A stretch of 64,000 bases of DNA from Allolobophora icterica (lineage: Eukaryota > Annelida > Clitellata > Crassiclitellata > Lumbricidae): positions 312,352-376,351 of the forward strand of contig OY744605.1 in NCBI GenBank assembly GCA_963556255.1. Direction: 5' to 3'. Made by a program: the position numbers and the translations under genes. Below, piece by piece: positions 34,401 through 43,400 of the stretch. The notes under the pieces are model-generated. The model worked only from the letters and a program-made list of their open reading frames with translations, made no database searches and was not told the DNA's origin. Numbering within the stretch: the stretch's first letter is position 1; every line of letters starts with the position of its first letter.

Positions 34401-37400
34401 CCTCATACGTTCTCTGAACTTCTCCCAAGCATCATTCACTCCCATGCCCTTTATTTCACTTACCAAATCCCTTTCCTTCAGCATCTTCCTAACTAATTCA
34501 TAGTCTGCCTTAAAGAAGTTGGGTCTTGTCACATAGGCTTTTACTTCTTGGGTCTGCTCCATTACTAATTCCCATCTCACAACCTGATGATCACTAGTAC
34601 TAAAATGCTCCCCCACACTCACATTCTCAACCATATTTTCATCCGATGTTAGCACTAAGTCCAAAATGTTGTCTCCCCTCGTTGGCTCCATGACATGCTG
34701 CTGCATAAAGCTGGCATTAACAAAATCCATGAAAATCTTATCTTTTTCTCTCTCCCCTTCCATTTTTTCCCAATCAATATGGTAGTTGAAGTCCCCCATA
34801 ATCAAGGACGTTTCCTTATTGGCCATTTCTAGTAGTTTGCATAATCCTTGGTAATCTTCTTCATTGGCATCTGGTACCCTATAGCAAACTCCCACAAGCA
34901 TCTTAGATTTTTTAAATTGAATTTCACACCAGACACTTTCTTTGAAGGTCTCGTTCTTCATATCACCTCTCTCTACTGCATTAATGCTGCTCTTAACATA
35001 CAGCAAAACCCCTCCAGCCCCATGCCCAACTGGTTTCTGGTTAACACGATCCATTCTAAATAATTGGTATCCATCTAAAGCTAATTCACTGTCCATGATC
35101 TCCGGTTTTGTCCATGACTCTGCTATTCCAATTATGTCTGGTGATTCCTTATCTGCATACAATTCCAATTCTGCTCTCTTTGTAATACTTACTATACTCC
35201 TCACATTTGCAAACATACATTTTAAAATTCTACTACTCCCCATTTCCTTGCATCTCCTATCTTCACTACTGCTGGCTTCTGTTTTTTGTAACTTTTTATC
35301 TTTATTTGTTTGACAGTTAGCGAGTCCATTTACTGCACTAACTGTCTTCCCACCAAGTTTAAAGTCTTCATCATCCCAAAGACTTGCCTCGCAACCATGT
35401 CTGCACCTCGAGCATTCAGATGCAGACCATCTCCCCCCAAGTACCCACCTTTCCATGGGTTGAAGTCAACCTCCCAATATCTAACCTCCTCCTGCTTGCA
35501 CATCTCCTTCAGCCTTGTATTGATTTCTACTCTCTTCTCTTCTAGGGCATCACTGATATCCTGCCTAGGCAAAATGCCCATGACAACAACTTCCCCTTGT
35601 CGGTCCTCCTTCAACCCTTTCATCATTGCTTCATAGCTGCTCAAAATTTCTTCTTTTTCTTCCATTCGGAGGTTATTTGTGCCAACTTGCACTATAACCG
35701 TATCCTCCAGCTCTGCCTTCTGCTTGATTTCTGGGAGCATTTGCTCTATTCGAGCCCCTGGCTTGCAGATGGATCTGAACCCTGCACGCTGCATCTGCAA
35801 ATTCTTTGCAACATGCCTTACTAGGGAATCTCCCACCAAAACCACCTTCCGTTGCCTTTGCCTGGGTGCGCTCTTGGCTGATTTTTGCTGCTTCAGCTGC
35901 TCAGATGGCCTGTCCTTTGGTTTCTCTGCCGGCCTAACCTTTGGGTCCTGCACCATATCGACGCTCTCTTTTTCATTGCTACCTTTTCCCATTGAATCCT
36001 CTTCAGGTTTCCTAGTCTGCTCCAAAGCCGTGAGGCGCTGCAGCAAAACCTCCAAGCATTTCCTATCTGCCTCCGACCTTTTCTTTTCTTCCTCTAGACT
36101 TTCCTTCACTTCCTCCAAACTTATCTCTAAGCAAAACACTCGCGTGCACTGCATGCACGTGGCGCCGGTCTCATCCCCAAAACTATCTTTCGCTCCGTAC
36201 ATGCCACAACATGTGCACACAATGATGTCGCTTTTCTTCAGAGACATTTTCTTTTTGTATCTTCAGGTCGAAATACTCGCTTACTCACTCTGTTATGCTA
36301 AAGCTATTTAATATATGCTTCTACTCGACTGCCCTCTGTTATCGTTCCCTTGATCTAACGCAACACGCTCACGCCTTTCTATTCTAAATCTACTTCAATC
36401 TACTTCAATCTACTTCAATCTAGCTTCAAGTCACTAACGCTCCTTGCACAAAGAATTATGCACGATCTACCAAAACAATTTCTGTCACAAAATCAAAAAT
36501 TTAGGCAAATTTAGACAAAAATGTCCACTTATCTGCAAAATGCGACCTCTCTCTCGAAACCGGAAACCGGAAACAACACATTTATATAGCACCTTTTTAA
36601 ATCTCCCAGCAGTGAGAAGAAGCTCACACAGAGAAGACACAACCGAAAACAACTGAGTTCGCACTGAGTTATATACCTCCAGTCTTTGTGTTCCAGTAGT
36701 AAACATATCCCTCTGATGACAGCTCCTCCTGCCAATCACTGCTGCCATCTGTCGAGTCTTCAACAACATTTTCTGCTGACTCTTTCTTTACCTCGGTTTC
36801 AACTGATCGACCTAAGTTTAAAATCAGAGCAAAGTGACAAACATCGTGCGCCTACAAGTGAACACCAGTCATTCTTCTTCTTCTCAAATTTCGCATCAGT
36901 TTGGCCCAGAAAGCCATGACACAGATAAAGAAAATAAAAGATCTCAACCAAAAGACTGAAGAAGGCACCAAACATATCCAAGTAACTTCGTGAAAAGAAT
37001 CCTCTTGTGCTCTTGTTTCTCGCAATGTAGGTTAAGTCACAGGTCACAGAGTTTTTATTATCTCACAGGCCAAGGAGCTTTTAGTATATCAAAGGTCAAG
37101 GAGTTTTTAGTATATCACAGGTCAAGGAGTTTTTAGTATATCACAGGTCAAGGAGTTTTTATTACTGAAAAGTCTAATTTATCTACATTACAGTAGAGAC
37201 CCCTATACATCACTGGACAAAAACAACAACAAATAAGAAGAAAGCCAAAATGCAACGGCTTTTTGTGACTTACTTTTAATTGTGACGCCGTACTGTGAGG
37301 CCAGGCTTGGATCAGCTGTTAAGTCCTCTCGTAGTTTCTTCATCGCCTCCTGGTAAACAAGTGCACACCAAAGTTTAAGCAATCCTTACACCTTTAGTAA

Positions 37401-39323
37401 TAGCGGCCTTAGAAACTGTAAATCTGGAATTGAAACAAATAGCAAATAGTTTTTAAATATAAATACGACATATATGAAAGATCGATTACAGCAAAACAGA
37501 GATAAATGATTGATCCAACAAATGAGTAAAAGTAACTGTTAAAATTAATAATTCCGGTGAATTATTTAACGTGGTTGATCTACAACTGATCAACTGACGA
37601 TGTCTAAATCATCAACAGTAACTTTGACAACCACTTTGAAGTCCTACGAACCCTTTCCATCTGGATCATCCATCCGTCGCAATCCTTCTCATTCCTCGCC
37701 TGCTCAATTCCTTTCTTTCGCACCTGAAGAAACACAACAAATGAGTAAGATGCTGAATATACTTTGGAAAGACAATGAAAACTATTAAAGATGATGACAT
37801 GTATATCACTTTGTAAACTATGACACACATTTTAACCTGGATTTTCTGTTTAATAGGAAGCCAGTGCACTGACTGCAGTATGGGGAAAAATGTCACATAC
37901 CTCACTAATTTTTTTTGCCACATTTTCCTGATGTCTCTTTCCTCGTTCGTGAAAATCTCGACTCTAAAATTACACATCACATCATTATATAAACTAAAAG
38001 CACCAAAGTAAAATAATTTGAACCACATATTAAATCCAAATACCTGCAAATCCTAAATATAATTAATAACACAAGTTTTGGTGTTATTTGTATAGCCAAT
38101 AGCTTGTTGCCATCCAACTAAGGAGTTTCCCTTTAAAGAGGGCTACACAGTTAAGAAAATGGAAATATAGTTCACCCTTTAACACTTTAACAATGAGCTG
38201 CATTGGTTTCCCAGTCACTCTTAGTACACTCTTATCATTAAAATGTTAAAGGAACAGTTGAACAGTTGAAGGCAAATTAAGAGAACTTAGAATTCACGTC
38301 AGCCCTACTCAAACGAAAGTCATTTGGTCTGTGTACACGTTGATATCTTAGATAGTGTTCAGTGTGTAATGTCATCCCAGAATAGTAACACTCACTGGTT
38401 TGTTATCTGCAATCCAACACTTACAGAAGTCACAAAATTTTCTCGGTTGACTCTTCCAGTAGTCTGCCCTAGTAAAAATAAAACAACTATGTTCTAGTCT
38501 TGAGCAATAAGTTTGAACAAATTTCTATTATTAGTATTATTAACATTCTACGCTGAAGCGAATGTACTCATGACTGCTTTAAATGAATGTAGAAAAACTT
38601 CGACAATACAAGTCTAAAACCGGTGGATTATATAAAGAACACAAGGTCATAAAGCAGAAATAATTTCAGTGCACGAGAACCATAAGAAAATCTGGGTCTA
38701 ACCAATTCGCCTAAACCCGATTCCCGGAATATGCCGAAAATGCAGAATTGACCCAATTCCAGAAAAAACTATTATCTACCACTAATCTGAAATCCTGAAA
38801 ACTCGTATGAAGTTAGATTTACGTAAATAATTTTGTTTTCATCTCGAAAAATAGATATCGGGAGTCTAGTGGAAATTAGGGCTTCGGAATTCGCAACGGG
38901 TCCGGCCCGAATCCCCGAAACGAATTTCGGCCGATTAGTGATGAAAATGTAACTGAAAATAAGTCTGATGAATGCAAGGCCACTCCAGATCTATGTCACG
39001 TATAAGAGTTTACAATTTAACTTTGAATAGTTTTCGGGAGTTCGGCCGCTTTCTATAAAACTGTTTTCGGGAGATCGGGCTTGTATGTACTATCAGCGTT
39101 TTCGGGGATTCGAGGTTTCGGGGATTCGGGTTGACCCCTTCGCAACACACCCAGAAAACGAGATATTTTTACCATGGGCCGCCGACACATGAGACCTCAA
39201 ATAATAATAAACAGTTTCTGCATAAGGTAGGCCTATGGCTTCTTCCTCAGACTAAAAAACAGAGCAACTAAATCGAGATATTACGAGAAATTTATTTAAG
39301 GAAATAATTAGTAAAACTCACAT
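28482..39323 (-). CDS. WBP4: WBP4 / FBP21, spliceosomal WW-domain protein, complete coding region
   Basis: WBP4 is a nuclear spliceosome-associated protein; its tandem WW domains bind proline-rich splicing factors. Coding exons on the minus strand, 5' to 3': end of predicted exon 1 at 39322, then 38396-38468, 37901-37963, 37652-37723, 37274-37349, 36677-36811, 32037-32086, 31676-31736, 30955-31077, 29908-30029, 29531-29679 and 28482-28701 (stop TGA). All phases join and give about 380 residues, close to the vertebrate length of 376. Domain order: matrin-type zinc finger (ADYWKSQPRKFCDFCKCW then DFHERGKRHQENV), a basic coiled segment, WW1 (YYWNTKTGESRWE), WW2 (YYWNTQTGEVKWE), an acidic region, a YGEWQE motif, and the C-terminal FKEKTVESLG and FKKRK motifs seen in vertebrate WBP4. 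The central tyrosine pair of each WW is YYW where vertebrates have YYY. Exon 4 uses the weaker donor AGG|GTTCGT. A full-length LINE occupies the intron between the two exons of WW1. Confidence 0.95.
28935..29075 (-). mobile_element. Fossil LINE 3' end upstream of WBP4's last exon
   Basis: On the minus strand a short RT-tail-like frame (FRKHLMTFLL) leads to GTGGCACTATATAAATTTGC, the same 3' end motif as the 47.3-kb copy. Confidence 0.5.
30592..30770. mobile_element. Short hAT-like element in a WBP4 intron with perfect 8-bp duplication
   Basis: Ends CAGGGACGTAACTAG and CTAGTTACGTGCCTG are inverted with one mismatch. GTGAAGAT is duplicated at 30584-30591 and 30771-30778. The interior has three copies of AAGCCCCCCCAAAC. 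Length is 179 bp with no coding capacity. Confidence 0.92.
30955..31077 (-). CDS. WBP4: WBP4 exon 9, main part of WW domain 2
   Basis: The exon encodes VWQQLQSAEGYPYYWNTQTG. The intron sits at the same place as in WW1, with the second Trp (EVKWE) starting exon 10 at 30029. Exons 6-7 and 9-10 thus look like an ancient duplication of a WW exon pair with a conserved intron position. Confidence 0.93.
32397..35456 (-). CDS. LINE ORF2: APE endonuclease and reverse transcriptase
   Basis: This is an uninterrupted 1,019-codon frame. The first part is an AP-type endonuclease (FANVRS, GIAESW, MGDFNYHIDW, TSDHQVV), which nicks target DNA. The reverse transcriptase follows, with NYRPVSLTS, YLDFAKAFDKV, GVPQGSVLGPLLF and the catalytic FADDTKL at about residue 756. 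The C-terminal region (LEYCIQVWNPY, RRATKMI, LWNGL) is normal for CR1/L2 elements. The first in-frame ATG lies inside ORF1; translation may start later, since conserved sequence begins near residue 77. Intact reading frames suggest a young copy. Confidence 0.93.
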   Translation of the reverse strand: MERWVLGGRWSASECSRCRHGCEASLWDDEDFKLGGKTVSAVNGLANCQTNKDKKLQKTEASSSEDRRCKEMGSSRILKCMFANVRSIVSITKRAELELYADKESPDIIGIAESWTKPEIMDSELALDGYQLFRMDRVNQKPVGHGAGGVLLYVKSSINAVERGDMKNETFKESVWCEIQFKKSKMLVGVCYRVPDANEEDYQGLCKLLEMANKETSLIMGDFNYHIDWEKMEGEREKDKIFMDFVNASFMQQHVMEPTRGDNILDLVLTSDENMVENVSVGEHFSTSDHQVVRWELVMEQTQEVKAYVTRPNFFKADYELVRKMLKERDLVSEIKGMGVNDAWEKFRERMREIIEENIPKHKRTNKKRPWVTREVQRKRRAKHKAWKNLQKLKKETKKGLDLDQESVARLEKLRNKYVNKRNSCNNANKKAIQNFEQKLSRNVKEDSKSFYNYVRSKQKRKDRIGPLKKEEGMGEVIVDDVEAAEVLNKYFSSVFTLEELGNVPEPKQIFVDCGEKGLTQVLFTKENVVEQLKRLKTDKSPGIDELHPKFLHEVREEIGEALAQIFNKSMQTGEVPREWKDALIVPLFKKGNRSEPGNYRPVSLTSVVCKVMERIIKDNIVKHLNEHDIIKGSQHGFTKGRSCLTNLLEFFDEVYERIDEGKPVDVIYLDFAKAFDKVPHVRLAKKLQAGGIRGQVLRWIQSWLSGRRQKVGIGDKHSGWTTVLSGVPQGSVLGPLLFVLFINDIDDGILSKISKFADDTKLCRAVDDEEEAEILREDLRRMFRWSQDWQMLFNLEKCSVMHMGRRNNEFSYEMGGTVLKVSDEERDLGVIMHKSAKPSRQCAEAAKKANSTLGMIKRTIVTRDKDIIIRLYKSLVRPQLEYCIQVWNPYLKQDMEKLEKVQRRATKMIWGYKDLSYEERLKRCGLTTLEKRRSRGDLIEAYKIITGKEALQWERFFELAPNKATRGHRYKLFKRPKGTLGQKFFSARVVDLWNGLDDSTVSVDTITAFKKKLGKLGY
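35330..36247 (-). CDS. LINE ORF1 with Cys-rich N-terminus and SGNH hydrolase domain
   Basis: This 305-residue ORF1 is typical of CR1-clade LINEs. Residues about 11-39 have six cysteines (CTCC ... CMQC ... C), suggesting a zinc-binding, PHD-like module. Residues 45-80 form a Glu/Lys coiled coil. From about 135 an SGNH/GDSL esterase domain carries GDSLVR (139-144), GTNN (189-192) and DGLHLN near the C-terminus, so the Ser, Asn, Asp and His positions are kept. The role in retrotransposition is thought to be RNA or lipid interaction. It overlaps the start of ORF2 by about 127 nt in another frame. Confidence 0.88.
   Translation of the reverse strand: MSLKKSDIIVCTCCGMYGAKDSFGDETGATCMQCTRVFCLEISLEEVKESLEEEKKRSEADRKCLEVLLQRLTALEQTRKPEEDSMGKGSNEKESVDMVQDPKVRPAEKPKDRPSEQLKQQKSAKSAPRQRQRKVVLVGDSLVRHVAKNLQMQRAGFRSICKPGARIEQMLPEIKQKAELEDTVIVQVGTNNLRMEEKEEILSSYEAMMKGLKEDRQGEVVVMGILPRQDISDALEEKRVEINTRLKEMCKQEEVRYWEVDFNPWKGGYLGGDGLHLNARGADMVARQVFGMMKTLNLVGRQLVQ
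36677..36811 (-). CDS. WBP4: WBP4 exon 6, main part of WW domain 1
   Basis: The exon encodes an acidic linker, then DWQEELSSEGYVYYWNTKTG. The second tryptophan of the domain (ESRWE) is supplied by exon 7 (32037-32086) after an intron of about 4.6 kb that contains the LINE. Phases 1 and 1 match. Confidence 0.93.
37045..37165 (+). repeat. 26-bp tandem repeat in a WBP4 intron
   Basis: TATATCACAGGTCAAGGAG plus TTTTTAG, four to five copies with minor changes. Confidence 0.9.
37785..37895 (-). mobile_element. Fossil LINE fragment just downstream of WBP4 exon 3
   Basis: The minus strand encodes SVHWLPIKQKIQVKMCVIVYK, the LHWLPVxxRIxFK...YK motif of L2-like RT C-termini. It starts only a few bases from the exon 3 donor at 37900. 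Confidence 0.65.
38176..38252. mobile_element. Hairpin element copy 1 (WBP4 intron 2)
   Basis: The left arm CCTTTAACACTTTAACAATG and right arm (inverse CCTTTAACATTTTAATGATA) form an imperfect palindrome around GGTTTCCCAGTCAC and TTAGTACACTC. Copies lie at 41500-41570 and 44233-44300. Confidence 0.85.
38396..38468 (-). CDS. WBP4: WBP4 exon 2: first half of matrin-type zinc finger, completes the split start codon
   Basis: After the acceptor CTAG the exon reads G, then codons for ADYWKSQP and FCDFCKCW, and ends at CCA|GTGAGT in phase 0. The first Cys pair of the zinc finger is here; the two His residues (H in FHERG and H in KRHQ) are in exon 3. The leading single G requires an upstream exon ending in AT, so the ATG would be split by the intron. 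Confidence 0.92.
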
Positions 39324-39400
39324 TTTCCTCAACGTTTATATCACGAAAACAAGTTTTATCGGCCCAAAGACTATATATTTATAGATAAATGATACTAACA
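39322..39400 (-). CDS. WBP4: Predicted WBP4 exon 1 (5' UTR plus first two bases of ATG)
   Basis: At 39316-39323 the minus strand reads AT|GTGAGT, a strong donor leaving exactly the AT that exon 2's leading G completes to ATG. The 5' boundary is a guess. A second AT|GTAAGT lies near 39711, but inside an interspersed repeat shared with 1.1 kb and 12.4 kb, which makes it less likely. No coding sequence beyond AT is implied. Confidence 0.5.
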
Positions 39401-40240
39401 TTTTTGCCTTAAGAAGTCGTTGTTTTAGCACAGTATAAAATTTAATTACAGGATTTATCGACGGGATTTCAGGTCCCCGTATACAGAACCGAGTATATAC
39501 ACCCGAGTTCAAAATTTCTTAAATGCAAACTGGAATGGGCTTGACCACCAGGATTCTGACCTGGCACCAGAGCAGATCAAACGTAAAATGTAAACGTACA
39601 CAAATTCTATAGCGACTGAATGTCCTCGACCCTGCTCGTTTTTCAATGAATTTATCGGGTAAGATCCTTTACCACCGCTGCCCTTTTGAAAAACAACCTC
39701 GAGACTTACATTACATAACAATCATAGATTGAGGAGTTTGGGTCTATTCCAAATCAAGTTTCTGGACAGGGTAACCTTAAGTAGATGCGTCGACAGCATC
39801 AACGTACGTCGATGGTCAACAGTAGGGAATGCATGCTGGAAAGCAAGCAGCTAAGCACACGGCTCGAGTAAGTAATGAAGTTCTAATTCTGTACGTCATA
39901 GCCGTGGAAACTCGATAAATTATTTGAATGGGCGCCACGTTCTGTAAGGTCTCGTAAATCAACCAGCATCGGGAGCGAACCGTGTTCAGTTTGAAAGATA
40001 TGGACTGGAAACAATTGGCAGCCTGTAACTTTGGGGTTTACATGACTTCTGTCATGTAACTTTGGGCACTTAGAAATTAGAATATCGAATTTTGACCTTC
40101 AATTGCGCGCAAATCATAGTCGCGTAAATCATAGTATGCGCAATTGAAAAAAGGAACTTTATGCAATACGGATTTGAGCTGACTGACTTACTGACGTAGA
40201 GCAACGGGCGACATCTTCCAGTGGTCGCCATTTTCCCAAG
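39323..40240. promoter_or_regulatory. Candidate divergent promoter interval between WBP4 and TPR
   Basis: Less than 1 kb separates the predicted WBP4 first exon (minus) from the TPR start (plus). It holds one family C repeat. No TATA box is obvious near 40200. A minus-strand GTAAGT donor at about 40183-40188 could belong to an alternative WBP4 5' exon. Inference from gene arrangement only. Confidence 0.45.
39590..39715 (-). mobile_element. Repeat family C copy between WBP4 and TPR, reverse
   Basis: The plus strand shows ATTCTATAGCGACTGAATG, CCTCGACCCTGCTCGTTTTT and AAGATCCTTTACCACCGCTG, the inverse of family C. It lies within the sub-kilobase interval separating the two genes. Confidence 0.6.
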
Positions 40241-40430
40241 ATGGGACAAAACGATTCAAAATTTGGCGAGGAAGGAGAAATGGCGACACCGAGGAGTTTA
40301 CCGTTGAGCGAAGAGCAAATGACTAATCTCCCCGAGGACGTTCAGGAGGCTCTTAAGAAATATGCTAGCGAACAGGCGACACTAGAAACCGAGCTTAAGG
40401 CCAAATATGAACGCCTTCGAGTCGATTCGG
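40241..40430 (+). CDS. TPR: TPR exon 1 with two candidate start codons
   Basis: This first coding exon ends in phase 1 at a GTGGGT donor. The first ATG is at 40241. A second in-frame ATG at 40280 (context gaaATGGcg) gives a protein starting MATPRS. As I recall the vertebrate protein, which starts MAAVLQQ, this aligns without gaps through the LPEDVQEAL / LPKSVQNKL segment. I therefore prefer 40280; the upstream 13 codons may be 5' UTR or a leader. Confidence 0.85.
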
Positions 40431-43400
40431 GTGGGTATCTCGAGGGACTTTTGGTGTGACGGCGTTTTGTTTTACATGGGGTGGACCATTTTCCTGTCGC
40501 CCAAACAAATGTGCGCTGTGATTTCGAAAAGGCATCTTGTGCCATCTTACCTAAAAAATAAATGGGACCCCATCAATATCAGTTAAATGAGGCAGTGCGT
40601 ATGGTTTTCTAAAGAGGCAGTGCCTTGTGGGATTTTTGGGATAGGCAAATTATATTGTGCCGACCACGACGGGTAGACTACAGCTGATATTAATTTACAC
40701 ATTTTTAGTGTCTAAGAAATTTCCAGGCATGCTTGGAATGTGAACATGAAATACAGCCTAATATACATGAAGTTAAGGGCAGCCGTTTAAGCAAGTGAAA
40801 GGTGAACAGCGTGCATTTCTGCACTACTTATGAACAAGTTTTTGAAACTGCTCTGTGGGAATGTGTTCATGAGCACAGAATCTGAACACTAATAATTATA
40901 CTGCACCTGTAATGAGTCTGTTGAAGAGGCGCTATATAAAACTTATTACAATAGCAATCCAAGGCTTTTTGTTATTCTGATAACCTTTGTGATCGGTCAG
41001 TTATCGTGAAATTGGATTCTGTTGTGCGGAAGAAAATGATGATTGATCTGAAGAGACAGAGAAGTGTTTGTTGATTGCTGTTTGTTGATTGTATCAGAGC
41101 AAAAGTACTTTGAACTGGAGCAGTTGCAATGCTCGGAGCACGACCGATTGGAGACGGAGTCAAAGGCTGCATCGGAACTACGTCTGCTGGTTTCTGATCT
41201 TGGTTAGCCACAAATTCATTTGATCAAGTCCAAATACCTGCATTCACTTATACTCGTATGTCTAGACGTAGAGTGTTTAAAACCAATGCTCATGATTTCG
41301 TTTCTAGTTGTTACAAGAGTAGAAACGAGTTAACATCTTATTTCTGCTCTTTCACTTTTCTTTAAGTGTGAACTGAAATTTCCTGATGAAAATGGGCATG
41401 ATGGAAAAATGTGTTATTTAAGTTTGAACGATCGATTGCTTCTGGTTCCAAAAACAGGAACGTGATAGTTGCTCGACTTGTTAACTCTTCCATATCTGAT
41501 TAACACTTAAACGATGAACTGTATTGGTTTCCCAGTCACTTTTAGTACACTCTCGTCGTTAGGATGTTAAGTCTCTCATTTTAGTTGGATATATTTGTTA
41601 CTGTTCTATATGTAGTCCTCAATTATTGGTTTGTAACAGGATTTGTTCTGTTATGGTTGTTAAAGTTTGAGTTGTTTGCTACAGTGTCTCTGGTTGTGCA
41701 CAGAGAACAGTGCAGGTAATTTAATGTAAGAAAATTGCACAAACGTTTCCTATTACTGTTTCAGAAAAGAGACACAATGAGACTTCTGAAAAGTACAGAG
41801 ATCTGCAGAAGAATTTCTTTGAAAAGGATAAACACTGGGTTTGTACTTGGCAGCACATTGTACTGAAAACTGCTCTTTAACGTTTCTTTTCTGTAGAGAA
41901 GCCTTGGTGCATGTGGATGAGAGTGAGTTCATGGCTTTTGTGATGGGGCAATCATCTTGCCATATGTTTTCACAGATCTTGTAAAGTATTTTAAGGCATA
42001 AATGATAAAACTGTCTTTGAAATCATGGCCTTCTGCGTTGTTGGTGGATGTTTGTGCGTATGTTGGGACATTTATGTAACCCCTTTTCCGAACTACTTGC
42101 AATTGAATTTTTTTCTCTTTGAATTACCAGAATGGCCAGGAGCAGATGCTTCTTCAGAAGAATTTGAGTCTGGAGTCGGAACGAACGGATCTCATTGAAC
42201 TCTTGAACAAACGCAATGCAGAAGTTGACCGACTGACAGGTTAGACCCTTGGAGCACCTCCTCCTATTCCTGTTCCTTCTCTCTGTCTATCTCTTCGTTG
42301 TCCTCTCCTCTTTGACCTTTTTTTTCTTCCAGAACTTGGCTCTTTTCCTAGCGTCATCTTCCAATCTACAATAAAGTGCTGTTTCATCTTCTGCTGGTTT
42401 TTCTTTACGTTGGGTCCTGTTTGTCTTTTCTGTGGCTTTATGCCTTTTTGTATTTCGTGGTTTGCAGCTGTTGACTGGCGTTTAGTAGCTCCAGATGAAA
42501 TGAATATTTAATGTGGCTGCACTTTCTTACATGTTTGTTGTGTTTGACTTTTGTGCAGATGAGAGCAAACTGGTGTCTGGGAAGTTGAGTGAAGAAATAC
42601 AGTCACGCTTGGCTGCCCATACGAAGGCTGATGAGGCCCAGTCGGAGATGATGATCGTACAGGTAAGAACAATACCATGTTGAGATGCATTGATCTGGAA
42701 CTGAGTCCCAGGTGCGCCCAGTTGTACGGTTCAGCAGGTGGTGATCATGTTGTGATGGAATGGGATCTGCATGATAAACACCCTCATGATTGACTCTGTC
42801 CTCTCTGGTTGGTGAATGTTTGTTTATGTGGATTGTTTAGATTCACTGGTGCATGTTTTTCGTTTGTAGCATCGAGACGGTCGACTGAATCAGGAGTTGA
42901 ATCATCTGCGCCAACAGAACGAGATCCTTAATGAACAGCTCCAGGAGAGATTCAACGAAATCATGGCTGTCCGAAAGGAAAAGGTTTGAATCATCATCAA
43001 AACTCATCGCACGAGATCTAATTAACTGCTCTGTGACTGTAGCTACAACCATTTAACGATTAACATGACACTGACTTTTATATCTTTTAAAGCAAGCAAT
43101 CGGCTTTTTGCTTTTGAAGAAGCTCTTGATGATTATGTGATTGTGGTTACAGTTAGTTTGGTAACGAAGTGATAATTAATGTGTGATGCATTTATTTTCT
43201 TTTGTTTTAGTCTCTGCGTTTGGTGGAGCTGCAGGGTCTGTTGGACAACAGCATGGCACAGGTAATGTTTGGAACTTGTCTTTTGACTAGAAACCCATTT
43301 CCAATGTCTATCCCTTTGGGAATGCTCCACTGCACTATATCTTGTAGTAGTGGTTGCTGTAAGCATTTCATTCACATTTCAGTTGTGTATCTGAGCTTTT

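Larger units (their letters stand above)
32305..36500 (-). mobile_element. CR1/L2-type LINE, both ORFs intact, in a WBP4 intron
   Basis: The element runs on the minus strand, sense with WBP4: 5' leader (about 36500-36248, containing three TAGATTGAAG repeats at 36389-36422), ORF1, overlapping ORF2, a short 3' UTR, and a terminal TTATG pentamer repeat at 32307-32332. A simple-repeat 3' end instead of poly(A) is typical of the CR1/L2 group. The 5' boundary is uncertain. Confidence 0.9.

Noticed and set aside
32770..36311. Long plus-strand frames across the LINE
   Set aside because: Antisense shadows of ORF1 and ORF2.
39700..39720. AT|GTAAGT near 39711 as WBP4 exon 1 end
   Set aside because: It lies in a dispersed family C repeat; the donor at 39322 is outside repeats.
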